Shown: piece after piece, positions 1-6,079 of the stretch
How positions within the stretch are numbered: the stretch's first letter is position 1
How the letters are laid out: each line of letters opens with the position of its first letter
Source of the DNA: a bacterium
Lineage (GTDB): Bacteria; SZUA-79; Acidulodesulfobacterales; Acidulodesulfobacteraceae
DNA length: 15,654 bases
Direction of reading: 5' to 3'
Assembly (NCBI GenBank): GCA_021803845.1
Contig: JAJZLA010000006.1
Span: 1-15,654, forward strand
The notes under the pieces: model-generated
The model's database searches: none
Seen by the model: the letters and a program-made list of their open reading frames with translations, nothing else
Told to the model about the DNA's origin: nothing
Position numbers and translations under genes: made by a program

Positions 1-66
1 AGAAAATGTTTGATCGCTAAAAGGAAAGGGAACGAGAATTATATCGCCCTTTTTATAAGGCGTCAT
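1..66 (-). CDS. mazF: MazF/PemK-family endoribonuclease toxin, N-terminal fragment (cut by window edge)
   Basis: Only 22 codons are in the window, read leftwards from an ATG at 66. They encode a start of the form M-T-P-Y-K-K followed by GDIILVPFPFSD, which is the N-terminal beta-strand signature of MazF/PemK toxins. Members of this family cut mRNA at short sequence motifs when their antitoxin is lost. The start overlaps the last codons of the upstream antitoxin gene by 14 bp, the tight translational coupling normal in toxin-antitoxin operons. The start is inferred from this overlap and from alignment with the family's usual N-terminus. Whether the rest of the gene is intact cannot be seen. 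Confidence 0.8.
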   Translation of the reverse strand, partial: MTPYKKGDIILVPFPFSDQTFS

Positions 67-244
67 ATGCGGCATCCTCGGCGTTATCCCATATCTTTTC
101 AAAAATTCTTTCGGAAAGAACCTGCGAAGAATGAATCGTATGTTCTTCTTTAACTTCTAAAAATTTAATAAAATCCAATATTTCGGGAAGAAATTCTTCC
201 GGTAATCTATCAATTTCATTAATTATTAAATCTCTGCCCGACAT
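53..244 (-). CDS. DUF2281/VapB-like antitoxin of the MazF-type toxin
   Basis: This 63-residue acidic protein begins with a stretch resembling DUF2281 proteins: an I-x-x-L-P-E-E-x-x-x-E-I-L-D-F-I-x-F-L core at about residues 11-29. It ends in an acidic tail (W-D-N-A-E-D-A-A-Y-D-A-L) of the kind that neutralises MazF by lying along the toxin surface. The ATG is preceded by an AGAGG ribosome site about seven bases upstream. The toxin start lies inside the final codons, so the two are co-translated. In this family the antitoxin masks the toxin and often represses the operon. The likely job is plasmid maintenance by killing or arresting plasmid-free cells. The pairing is clear; the exact antitoxin family name is less certain. 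Confidence 0.75.
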   Translation of the reverse strand: MSGRDLIINEIDRLPEEFLPEILDFIKFLEVKEEHTIHSSQVLSERIFEKIWDNAEDAAYDAL

Positions 245-283
245 CGTAAACCTCTGTTTAAAAATTTATAACTCTATAAAATA

Positions 284-312
284 AATATAGCACTATACGG
301 AAAGATAATCAA
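284..312 (-). promoter_or_regulatory. Candidate sigma70-type promoter for the toxin-antitoxin operon
   Basis: Reading leftwards, a TTGATT -35 box (307-312) is followed by a 17-bp spacer and a TATATT -10 box (284-289). It lies about 40 bp before the antitoxin start codon, a normal leader length. This is pattern matching only, in AT-rich DNA. Confidence 0.45.
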
Positions 313-346
313 GTTTAGGAAAAAGCATTATTACTCTCTAAAGCAA

Positions 347-1108
347 TTAAGAAAGGCTTTGCGCCATAAAAGCGACTTCACCTATTACGCTATCTATATT
401 AATATTTTTAAGAGAGAAAAACGGTTCTTGATTTAATCGTTTAAGATTATTAATATTGATTAAATCAGATAAAGAAAAAGTTTTAAGCGGTAGTTTAGAA
501 TTTTCAGAGCCTAATTTAATCTTATCGTTTTTTCCGTCAATTTCGACAATTCTTCGAATAAAAATTCCGATATTTGCAAAATTAATAAGTATCAGTTGAC
601 CTTCAAATAATTCATTAATAGTTTGATTAAAGTTTTTTTTGAACTGAAAAAAAGTTAATTCTTCAGCGGTTTTTTTATTTAAAAAAAGAGGCGAAATACC
701 GACGTAAGCACCGTTTTTAATTATAGGAAACATAGAATCGTCTGAAATTTGAATAATGAAAGAACAGAATAAATCGCGCGGCAAAGATAAGAAAGAATAA
801 TTATTTTCAGGATAATAAAAAAAGTTATTTTTGCCAGTGGTTCCGATTAATTTTTTCCGGGCGATTTTAATATCTAAATGATTATTAGTATCTTCTTTAA
901 AAAAGGACGTAATATCGACATTAAAAAACTCTGCAAGTTTATATAAATTATGGATTGGAATTTTATCGATTCCAAGTTCATATTTAGTTAGAGAACCTTT
1001 ATTTATTTGAAGTTTTGTAGAGACATCGAGAATAGTTAAATTACGGCTTTTCCGTAAAAACCTCAATTTTAGACCAATATTTTTATATATTTCTATTTCT
1101 TTATCCAT
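347..1108 (-). CDS. Phage-like transcriptional repressor: N-terminal XRE helix-turn-helix and C-terminal S24/LexA-like domain
   Basis: This is a 253-residue repressor. Residues 11-70 form a classic XRE/Cro-CI helix-turn-helix, with a recognition region around INKGSLTKYELG and the family's closing N-L-Y-K-L-A-E-F-F pattern. The C-terminal half resembles the S24 peptidase/dimerisation domain: S125 sits in D-D-S-M-F-P, matching the catalytic serine motif. The later conserved strand reads G-I-F-I-R-R-I, with arginine (185/186) where active family members have the catalytic lysine, and the protein ends with the usual I-G-E-V strand. Self-cleavage is therefore doubtful, while dimerisation is likely. 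It is divergently oriented to the replication operon and very probably represses it from the palindrome at 1249-1263. No convincing ribosome site precedes the ATG. Confidence 0.8.
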   Translation of the reverse strand: MDKEIEIYKNIGLKLRFLRKSRNLTILDVSTKLQINKGSLTKYELGIDKIPIHNLYKLAEFFNVDITSFFKEDTNNHLDIKIARKKLIGTTGKNNFFYYPENNYSFLSLPRDLFCSFIIQISDDSMFPIIKNGAYVGISPLFLNKKTAEELTFFQFKKNFNQTINELFEGQLILINFANIGIFIRRIVEIDGKNDKIKLGSENSKLPLKTFSLSDLININNLKRLNQEPFFSLKNINIDSVIGEVAFMAQSLS

Positions 1109-1132
1109 ATCAAAATTTTAACATTTTTATAA

Positions 1133-1147
1133 ATACTTTTAAAGAAT
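1133..1147. promoter_or_regulatory. Imperfect second operator-like palindrome upstream of the repressor gene
   Basis: ATACTTT-T-AAAGAAT is a near copy of the perfect palindrome at 1249-1263, sharing the outer ATACTT half, with six of seven arm positions paired. It lies 25 bp before the repressor start codon, where a bound repressor could block its own transcription. It could be coincidental, since this intergenic stretch is almost all A and T. Confidence 0.3.
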
Positions 1148-1231
1148 TTTTTTAATTATTATTAATATTTTAAATATATAACGTTTAAAAGAATGTAATT
1201 ATTAATAATAATCTTTAAAATTAAATATTTT

Positions 1232-1259
1232 ATTTTAGTCTAAAAAAAATACTTGACAA
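1232..1259 (-). promoter_or_regulatory. Candidate promoter for the repressor gene
   Basis: On the minus strand a TTGTCA -35 box (1254-1259) is followed by a 16-bp spacer and a TAAAAT -10 box (1232-1237). The -35 box overlaps that of the divergent promoter and lies inside the 15-bp palindrome. The resulting leader of over 100 bases is long and contains the second operator-like site. Confidence 0.45.
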
Positions 1260-1263
1260 GTAT
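1249..1263. promoter_or_regulatory. Perfect 15-bp palindromic operator between divergent promoters
   Basis: ATACTTG-A-CAAGTAT has two perfectly paired 7-bp arms around a single central base. It covers the -35 boxes of both divergent promoters. This is the size and form expected for a CI/XRE dimer site. The protein most likely to bind it is the repressor encoded immediately to the left. A dimer bound here would shut both promoters at once. Confidence 0.6.
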
Positions 1264-1282
1264 AAATAAAATAATTTAAAAT
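1253..1282 (+). promoter_or_regulatory. Candidate promoter of the helicase-initiator operon
   Basis: A consensus TTGACA -35 box (1253-1258) is followed by TAAAAT (1277-1282) after an 18-bp spacer. A perfect tandem duplication of ATAATTTAAA (1271-1290) overlaps the -10 region. Transcription would start about 30 bp before the helicase start codon. Confidence 0.55.
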
Positions 1283-1321
1283 AATTTAAAGTTAGCTAAA
1301 TAAACTTAATGGTATAAACAA

Positions 1322-2602
1322 ATGCAATTTAAAGCTAATACTAATACTATCCAACTGCAACAACCTGCTCCTGCTAATATATTGGCGGAGCAGGCATTAT
1401 TAGCGGCAATTATAATTGATAATGCAAACATGAAACAAGCCGCAATGCTTACGCCTTCCGATTTTTACGATTCACAGAACCAAGAAATTTTTGCGATAAT
1501 CAAAGAATATTATAACTCCAAAAAAACAATAGACCTTACGAGCTTTGTTGGAACCGAGTATGAAGATTATATGCTTGAACTAATGGATCTTCCGGCGGGA
1601 TTAATTAATCTAAATAAATATATTCAAGACATAAAAGACAATTCAAATAAACGCCAAAGGATATCACTAATTAACGATTTTAGGGAGAATAAAATCGATT
1701 ACGAAAACTTCATTAGTTCGTTGCAAAGACTATATATAACAAAAAAAGAAGTAATTAAAACCAGCGAATTAACCCAAAACATCCAACCAATAAACGAAAA
1801 AAACATATTCGGCATAAAAGTCCAGTACGGAGCTATCTTTACGCTTGCTGGCGCCACGTCGGCCGGAAAAACCGAATTTGCGATTGAGATTGCAGATGTG
1901 CACGCTCACATAGATAATTGCGTATCAATATATTGCGTATTTGAAGGCGGAATTAATGAGTTCGGAATCAGACTGAAAAAGAAAAATATAAATAACGAAA
2001 ATCTATATATGCTTCATAATCCAAGCATAGAAGACATTCAAGCCGCAATTAACCAATTTATTGATAAAAAAATATTAGTAATAATCGACTATCTTCAAAT
2101 GTTTGCGCGTCGATTACAGGCTAATGATACCAGACCTTCAGACTTTCTTAAAAAATATACAAGCTATATATACGCAAAACTCGACGAAATAAGGTCTAAA
2201 CAAGATGTTTGTTTTTGTTTTTTGTCTGCATTGAATAATCAGGGAATAGGAGAATTAAGACAGTTAAAGAGTTTCGATGATATAACCTTCCTAAAATCGA
2301 TGAAAGAAGACGGAAATATTCAATATGACAGCGATTACATATATGCTATGCTTTTCGCTGACGAAGGCGAAAAAAACGAAAATAAATGGTCCTTAGGGAG
2401 GAAAAAATTAGGCGCAAATATGCGGAAATATATATTATTGCACCCAGCTAAAATGTCAAGAATAGGCGAAGATACGCAAGACGTTCTATATGCTTACGAT
2501 AATGAAAGCGGACGATATGATAGGCTTGGACGTTTAGATATAGAATTAGAGAACGAAAAAAATGAATTCCGGAGGAAATATGCGACATCATATTTCGAGT
2601 AA
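1322..2602 (+). CDS. dnaB: DnaB-family replicative DNA helicase, plasmid type
   Basis: This 426-residue protein is a little shorter than chromosomal DnaB. Residues 18-75 match the DnaB N-terminal helical domain (A-E-Q-A-L-L-A-A-I-I-I-D, later D-F-Y-D...H/Q-x-x-I-F). The helicase core carries Walker A GATSAGKT at 177-184, the H1a glutamate in C-V-F-E (E208), Walker B I-L-V-I-I-D-Y-L-Q-M at 251-260, and the H3-like stretch S-A-L-N near 303. DnaB helicases form a hexamer that unwinds the lagging-strand template at the fork. Walker A departs from the chromosomal P-S-M-G-K-T form, so this is probably a plasmid-dedicated helicase. It is the first gene of an operon with the initiator, whose start lies inside its 3' end. 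No Shine-Dalgarno sequence is seen before the ATG. Confidence 0.85.
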   Translation: MQFKANTNTIQLQQPAPANILAEQALLAAIIIDNANMKQAAMLTPSDFYDSQNQEIFAIIKEYYNSKKTIDLTSFVGTEYEDYMLELMDLPAGLINLNKYIQDIKDNSNKRQRISLINDFRENKIDYENFISSLQRLYITKKEVIKTSELTQNIQPINEKNIFGIKVQYGAIFTLAGATSAGKTEFAIEIADVHAHIDNCVSIYCVFEGGINEFGIRLKKKNINNENLYMLHNPSIEDIQAAINQFIDKKILVIIDYLQMFARRLQANDTRPSDFLKKYTSYIYAKLDEIRSKQDVCFCFLSALNNQGIGELRQLKSFDDITFLKSMKEDGNIQYDSDYIYAMLFADEGEKNENKWSLGRKKLGANMRKYILLHPAKMSRIGEDTQDVLYAYDNESGRYDRLGRLDIELENEKNEFRRKYATSYFE

Positions 2603-3428
2603 TATAACTAAATTCGACCCGAACATCTTGCATAATCTTCCATTTTTAGCATCGAAAATCAGACAAAAAACTTTCAAAATCACAAGAACTTTCGGAACGC
2701 AAAAATTGACTTTAACGGCCTTTGAGACACTTAATCATTTAGATCTATTAACGCTTTTTCAGTTGGTTAAAGATTATATAGTAAATAAATCTAACTATGA
2801 AGAAGCAGGGCAACTAGAAAATTTTGAAGTATTAAGAGCAAAAATAAACCTAGAAAAATTAGTCACAGAAAGAGGAATCCTAAATAAAAAAACTAACAGA
2901 AAAACAATATGGGACTCTATCGATAGATTCCAGAATGTAAGGGTCGAATTATCTTATGCAGACTCACCTAAAGTCGTAAGGACTAAATATATATTTCAGA
3001 GCGAAACTGATAATGAGAACGACTTATATAATTGCGTAATTTTTATTAATAAGAAATTTTTTGATTTTTGTGTTTCGAGCGGAATAATAATCGAAATAGA
3101 AAGATTATTTAAATATAGTTCTGCCCATACAATATTGCTTGATGTTTTTATTCAATCTACGAAATGGCAAAAATATAGCGAAGAACTACTATTCGAACGC
3201 ATAGGACTAAATAACTCAAATCTCGCAAAGAAAGAAAAAAGAAGAATTTTAAAAAAAGCATTTTTTGAATTTAATGAGTTTAATAATTTTAATTTTAGTT
3301 TTAGTAGTGAAGAATGGAAACGGGAAATCTCAACACACCGACGGGAAATCTCAACACACCGACGGGAAATCTCAACACACCAAGCCGCCAGCAACGCCTA
3401 CGGGGACAAGACTCTAAAATCTATATAA
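2580..3428 (+). CDS. Probable plasmid replication initiator (Rep), winged-helix type
   Basis: I start this 282-residue protein at ATG 2580, preceded by GGAGG at 2571-2575. An ATG at 2562 would add six residues but has no ribosome site. The gene overlaps the helicase by 23 bp. It is basic and rich in predicted helices and strands, with a pattern suggestive of tandem winged helices: a D-L-L-T-L-F-Q-L-V-K-D-Y-I helix, W-D-S-I-D-R-F-Q-N-V-R-V-E-L strands, then F-K-Y-S-S-A-H-T-I-L-L-D-V. This layout is common to iteron-binding initiators such as TrfA- and RepA-type proteins. No motif identifies the family outright, so the role rests mainly on its place behind a DnaB helicase and on the 21-bp repeats that form its 3' end. 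Those repeats encode a tail of three R-R-E-I-S-T-H units. Confidence 0.6.
   Translation: MRHHISSNITKFDPNILHNLPFLASKIRQKTFKITRTFGTQKLTLTAFETLNHLDLLTLFQLVKDYIVNKSNYEEAGQLENFEVLRAKINLEKLVTERGILNKKTNRKTIWDSIDRFQNVRVELSYADSPKVVRTKYIFQSETDNENDLYNCVIFINKKFFDFCVSSGIIIEIERLFKYSSAHTILLDVFIQSTKWQKYSEELLFERIGLNNSNLAKKEKRRILKKAFFEFNEFNNFNFSFSSEEWKREISTHRREISTHRREISTHQAASNAYGDKTLKSI
3320..3381 (+). repeat. Three 21-bp direct repeats (iteron-like) inside the 3' end of the initiator gene
   Basis: The unit ACGGGAAATCTCAACACACC plus G recurs exactly at 3320, 3341 and 3362 with a 21-bp period; the third copy lacks the final G. Two helical turns is the typical spacing of Rep-binding iterons. The period is also a multiple of three, so the repeats stay open in the reading frame. 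They lie just upstream of the AT-rich repeats and the hairpin. Confidence 0.85.
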
Positions 3429-3448
3429 TATATATAATATATATAATA
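3422..3448. repeat. Three perfect tandem copies of TATATAATA (possible DNA unwinding element)
   Basis: The 27 bases are exactly three 9-bp units and contain no G or C. They resemble in form the AT-rich tandem repeats that open first in bacterial and plasmid origins. They lie immediately between the iteron-like repeats and the GC hairpin. Confidence 0.7.
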
Positions 3449-3471
3449 GGCGGCATAATAAGAATGCCGCC
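3449..3471. repeat. GC-rich 8-bp hairpin at the edge of the origin-like region
   Basis: GGCGGCAT (3449-3456) pairs perfectly with ATGCCGCC (3464-3471) around a 7-base loop. On the plus strand it is followed by A residues, not a T-tract, so it is not a good intrinsic terminator for the upstream operon. A structural role in the origin, or in limiting read-through, is possible. Confidence 0.6.
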
Positions 3472-3500
3472 TAAAAAAAGTAAAAAGGGGGCACAAAAAA

Positions 3501-3839
3501 ATGCAGGAAACAATGACTATCGAAAATAATGATGAACGCATCGCGATTAAATCGTTTTTGTCTATTTTGCTCGACGAAATTAAAAATGTGAAAGGTAAAG
3601 ATAACGAAGAAAAAAGACTACTAACTGTTGAGGAAGCTTGCAAAATACTTGGCGTTAAAAAATCCAAGATTTACGACTTGATTAATAAAAGAGAAATAGA
3701 ATTCGTCAGGTTTTCGCGACACATTATGTTTGATAAAAAGGATATCAACAAATTCATCGAAAATAATAAGGTAAAAACCGTTAATTTTAGCGATTTTAAT
3801 GTAAATAGTCTTAAGGGTTCTAAATATAAAAAGAGGTAA
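3501..3839 (+). CDS. Excisionase/MerR-like helix-turn-helix DNA-binding protein
   Basis: Residues 40-90 of this 112-residue protein match the excisionase-type HTH fold: L-L-T-V-E-E-A-C-K-I-L-G-V, then K-I-Y-D-L-I-N-K-R-E-I-E-F-V-R, and the wing with R-H-I-M-F-D-K-K-D-I-N-K-F-I. Such proteins bind DNA as directionality factors for recombinases or as small plasmid regulators. No recombinase is present in the window, so regulation of the tra genes downstream or of the origin upstream is at least as likely as excision. The N-terminal 35 residues are charged and helical. A GGGGG ribosome site lies nine bases before the ATG. The next gene begins four bases after its stop codon, implying one transcript. 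Confidence 0.7.
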   Translation: MQETMTIENNDERIAIKSFLSILLDEIKNVKGKDNEEKRLLTVEEACKILGVKKSKIYDLINKREIEFVRFSRHIMFDKKDINKFIENNKVKTVNFSDFNVNSLKGSKYKKR

Positions 3840-3842
3840 AAA

Positions 3843-4127
3843 ATGAAATATGTGACCAAAAAAATGTATGACAAAGCTCATATTATAGTGCCGCACGTAA
3901 GGGATCATTTTAGAGAAATTATGATATTGGCGACGATATTGCAGATTTTATCAATAATTGCAGGGCTTATCTTATTCTATTATTCTTTTTATTTGTCTCC
4001 CTTTTTAATTATTCCGTCAATATTTTTTTTTATATTTTATATTTTAGTGTCACTTAATAAAAGTAACATGAAAGACATTTACGCTGAAATTAGGAGGCAA
4101 ACATGCAAGCAATTCAAAAAAAAATAA
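3843..4127 (+). CDS. Small two-TM membrane protein upstream of traH
   Basis: I do not recognise the family. The 94-residue protein has a basic N-terminus, two hydrophobic segments at about 26-48 and 51-71 with a short proline-containing turn, and a strongly basic C-terminal tail (R-R-Q-T-C-K-Q-F-K-K-K). That predicts a hairpin in the inner membrane with both ends in the cytoplasm. AGAGG lies six bases before the start. Its 3' end overlaps traH by 25 bp and carries the traH ribosome site, so the two are translationally coupled. A TraL- or TraE-like pilus assembly role was considered, but the characteristic residues of those proteins are not evident. Confidence 0.65.
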   Translation: MKYVTKKMYDKAHIIVPHVRDHFREIMILATILQILSIIAGLILFYYSFYLSPFLIIPSIFFFIFYILVSLNKSNMKDIYAEIRRQTCKQFKKK

Positions 4128-5734
4128 TAATCGTAGTTTTATTTTTTTTCGTTATCACTTCTTACTTGGGCTTTATGAGCTTTTATCGCGTCAGACCAGC
4201 TGTTGCGGGCGTAAACTCATTCGTTTCCGCAGGTCTTAACGGTGCCAATTCCGTATCTAATAGCGGCGGAGCAGGGGTATTTCATACGCAGGGCGAAAAT
4301 ATCTATGCTTTAGGTTATAGTAACGTAAGATTTAATACTGCCGGTCAGAGCTTGCAGTTATTTACCATAACCCCGCCTAATTTCTCGATAGGATGTTCAG
4401 GTATAAGCGCCGAATGGGGAGCTTTTGCTATGCTTGGTTCTCATTTAATGCAAGTCCTTCAGTCTATAATTCAGTCCGGCGAAGTCCTTGTATTTGCTTT
4501 TAATATGGTTTTAGGCGTTTTATGTAAGCAGTGTCAGACTATAATGAATCAGATAGAAGCTATTGCTAATAAGCTTAACGGGCTTAATTTTAATTCATGT
4601 CAAACGGCAGAGGCGATGGGCAACCTTGCCGGAGCGGAATTAGGAAATATGATAGGTAAAACAGGCGTAGCGGGTGCTACAAACGCTTTCGCCGACCAAG
4701 TTAGTAAGACTTTGGGCAATGTTTCTAATGCTGTTGGAAACTTTGTAAATACCGTCAACGGCACAATGAATTGTGCTTCGACTGAAGCCGGAGCACAGGC
4801 TCTTGTAACGTCTGGATTTACAAGCTGCGGAGCGCAAGCGGTCGCAAGTCAATTTCAAGCGGGGTCTCTCTTAAGATATTCTTTGTCGCAGGCGCATATC
4901 GGTTTAATAGCGGGTTCGAAACCAGGGTCCGGCGGCGCAAATAATTTAATAGGCGTTTTAAGGGGGCAGTTTATAGGGGATTTAGTCGGTTATCCGTCGG
5001 CGAGCAAAGGTGGGGACTTCGTAGTTAGGTATATTGCGCCGGCGCAAGTTTTGACGCCAGGGACAAGCAGTCAGGTTCTGTCAAATGTTTTTACGATGAT
5101 GATGAACGGCAGTCAAAATCTATCTTCAATGACAATAAATTATCCTGCAACTGGCTCGAATCCGGTAACTGGAGTCTCATTGTCTCAAATAGAAAGTCTA
5201 ACGCCAAAGTGCTTTCCAGGCTTTATTTTTTATTACAATTATTATTTGCAAGAAATCGAAAGCTCTTATTTTGGCACTCCAGAGCCGAGCTCTGCAGATA
5301 CGACATGTCCCAATGATCCAGCCGCAAGCCTAACGCAGCAGCAGATGGACAACTTTGTAACGAATTCGTCAATGCCGGTCATATTAATTTTAAAACTTGC
5401 TTACGTTACACACGATAAAGAACTTATATATTCAGCTGCGAACGCAATGGCTGCCGGTTACGCAAAAAACCTTTTTGGAGATATGATTCAAGCGGTCACC
5501 AAAAACGTAATGGCGGCAAAAAATATCGATAAAAAACACAAATTAAAATTATACGAAGAATACATCCACCAAATTACGCCAATCCAGAGAGAACTAAACA
5601 CACAATACGAAGACGATATAACACTCTTAAATACCCAAACTAAAAACATAGAGGCTTATCAAAACGTAAACAAGCAAGTAACAAGCGCTTTAAGTCAATA
5701 CGGGCTTGCTGGAGCTTATAATTTTAATCCGTAA
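4103..5734 (+). CDS. traH: F-type conjugative pilus assembly protein TraH
   Basis: This is a 543-residue exported protein. Residues 7-28 form an uncleaved anchor or signal sequence. The family signature follows: P-P-x-F-S-I-G-C-S-G-I-S-A-E-W-G-A-F near 91-108, the C-K-Q-C pair at 141-144, and K-L-N-G-L-N-F-N-S-C ending at C166. In F, TraH is a periplasmic/outer-membrane associated component needed for pilus extension, and its cysteines suggest disulfide bonding. The middle is rich in Gly, Ala, Ser and Asn, and the last 60 residues are helical and charged. The start has a strong AGGAGG five bases upstream inside the preceding gene. F TraH is somewhat shorter, so this copy is enlarged, mainly in the Gly/Ser-rich centre. 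Confidence 0.85.
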   Translation: MQAIQKKIIIVVLFFFVITSYLGFMSFYRVRPAVAGVNSFVSAGLNGANSVSNSGGAGVFHTQGENIYALGYSNVRFNTAGQSLQLFTITPPNFSIGCSGISAEWGAFAMLGSHLMQVLQSIIQSGEVLVFAFNMVLGVLCKQCQTIMNQIEAIANKLNGLNFNSCQTAEAMGNLAGAELGNMIGKTGVAGATNAFADQVSKTLGNVSNAVGNFVNTVNGTMNCASTEAGAQALVTSGFTSCGAQAVASQFQAGSLLRYSLSQAHIGLIAGSKPGSGGANNLIGVLRGQFIGDLVGYPSASKGGDFVVRYIAPAQVLTPGTSSQVLSNVFTMMMNGSQNLSSMTINYPATGSNPVTGVSLSQIESLTPKCFPGFIFYYNYYLQEIESSYFGTPEPSSADTTCPNDPAASLTQQQMDNFVTNSSMPVILILKLAYVTHDKELIYSAANAMAAGYAKNLFGDMIQAVTKNVMAAKNIDKKHKLKLYEEYIHQITPIQRELNTQYEDDITLLNTQTKNIEAYQNVNKQVTSALSQYGLAGAYNFNP

Positions 5735-5837
5735 AGCTAATTGTAAAAAGCATTTTTTATTACACTCGAATTTACAACATTTGGGGCTAAAGATGAGCAT
5801 TAAAGCGAGGCAATTTTCAAAACGAAAAGTAATCAAC

Positions 5838-5900
5838 ATTGAGTTTTTTAACGGAAATTTGACAACGATAAAACTGTTATCAAATTTCCTAAAACTCAAT
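5838..5900. repeat. Hairpin element A, copy 1 (63 bp)
   Basis: ATTGAGTTTT (5838-5847) pairs with AAAACTCAAT (5891-5900). GGAAATTTG (5853-5861) pairs with CAAATTTCC (5881-5889). An inner AAC/GTT closes a small loop and a few bases are bulged on the left arm. A related hairpin occurs at 10112-10173 with paired substitutions. Confidence 0.75.
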
Positions 5901-5906
5901 GCTACG

Positions 5907-5944
5907 CAAAATTAGACAGCCAAAAAGCCGGCTATCTAATTTTG
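5907..5944 (+). terminator. Hairpin element B, copy 1: terminator-like stem after traH
   Basis: CAAAATTAGACAGCC (5907-5921) pairs with GGCTATCTAATTTTG (5930-5944) over 15 positions, one of them a G-U type pair, around an 8-base loop. The descending arm ends in TTTTG, so it could attenuate transcription between traH and the downstream genes in either direction. The stem is AT-rich outside its inner GC block, so strength is uncertain. Confidence 0.5.
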
Positions 5945-5986
5945 TTGATAACTTTTCTGAAAATTGCGAGGAACGGCGGTCAAAAC

Positions 5987-6002
5987 CTTTTAAATTTAAA
6001 AG
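5987..6002. repeat. Perfect 16-bp palindrome CTTTTAAA/TTTAAAAG
   Basis: The two halves are exact reverse complements with no loop. It sits 15 bases before the C-rich palindrome, and both may belong to one small dispersed element. Confidence 0.5.
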
Positions 6003-6017
6003 CACCTAACCCCCCGG

Positions 6018-6035
6018 CCCCCTTAGCAAAGGGGG
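6018..6035. repeat. CCCCCTT/AAGGGGG small dispersed palindrome
   Basis: CCCCCTT-AGCA-AAGGGGG is a 7-bp perfect stem in an otherwise AT-rich gap, preceded by a CCTAACCCCCCGG run. From memory, intergenic elements of this form recur in many unrelated bacterial genomes. Its composition is sharply unlike its surroundings, which suggests insertion. Confidence 0.55.
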
Positions 6036-6079
6036 AGAAAGGCAAAAACGAAAGGCAAAAAACTTTAATTAAGGAAAAA

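Larger units (their letters stand above)
3320..3471. other. Candidate origin of replication (oriV)
   Basis: Three elements are stacked in about 150 bp: three 21-bp direct repeats, a run of three perfect 9-bp AT repeats that would melt easily, and a GC-rich hairpin. This is the architecture of iteron-controlled plasmid origins, placed directly behind a helicase and a putative initiator. The assignment is inferred from arrangement; no DnaA box was recognised. Confidence 0.5.
5735..6079. other. 345-bp gap after traH: structured, no convincing gene
   Basis: The gap holds a long imperfect hairpin (5838-5900), a terminator-like hairpin (5907-5944), a perfect 16-bp AT palindrome (5987-6002) and a C-rich/G-rich palindrome (6018-6035). 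Open frames crossing it translate the palindromes and look accidental. Confidence 0.7.

Noticed and set aside
3449..3471. Intrinsic terminator after the initiator gene
   Set aside because: The stem is good but is followed by A residues on the plus strand and lacks a T-tract on the minus strand.
3314..3529. 71-codon frame with repeated G-N-L-N-T-P-T
   Set aside because: It is the alternate frame of the 21-bp repeats inside the initiator gene, then runs through the AT repeats and hairpin. No independent evidence of coding.
5706..5915. 69-codon frame overlapping the end of traH
   Set aside because: It overlaps traH out of frame, lacks a ribosome site, and its second half is just hairpin element A translated.
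5942..6079. Upstream extension of the first small two-TM gene
   Set aside because: The extra 46 codons translate a C-rich dispersed palindrome and part of a hairpin. A ribosome site stands directly before the internal ATG at 6080.
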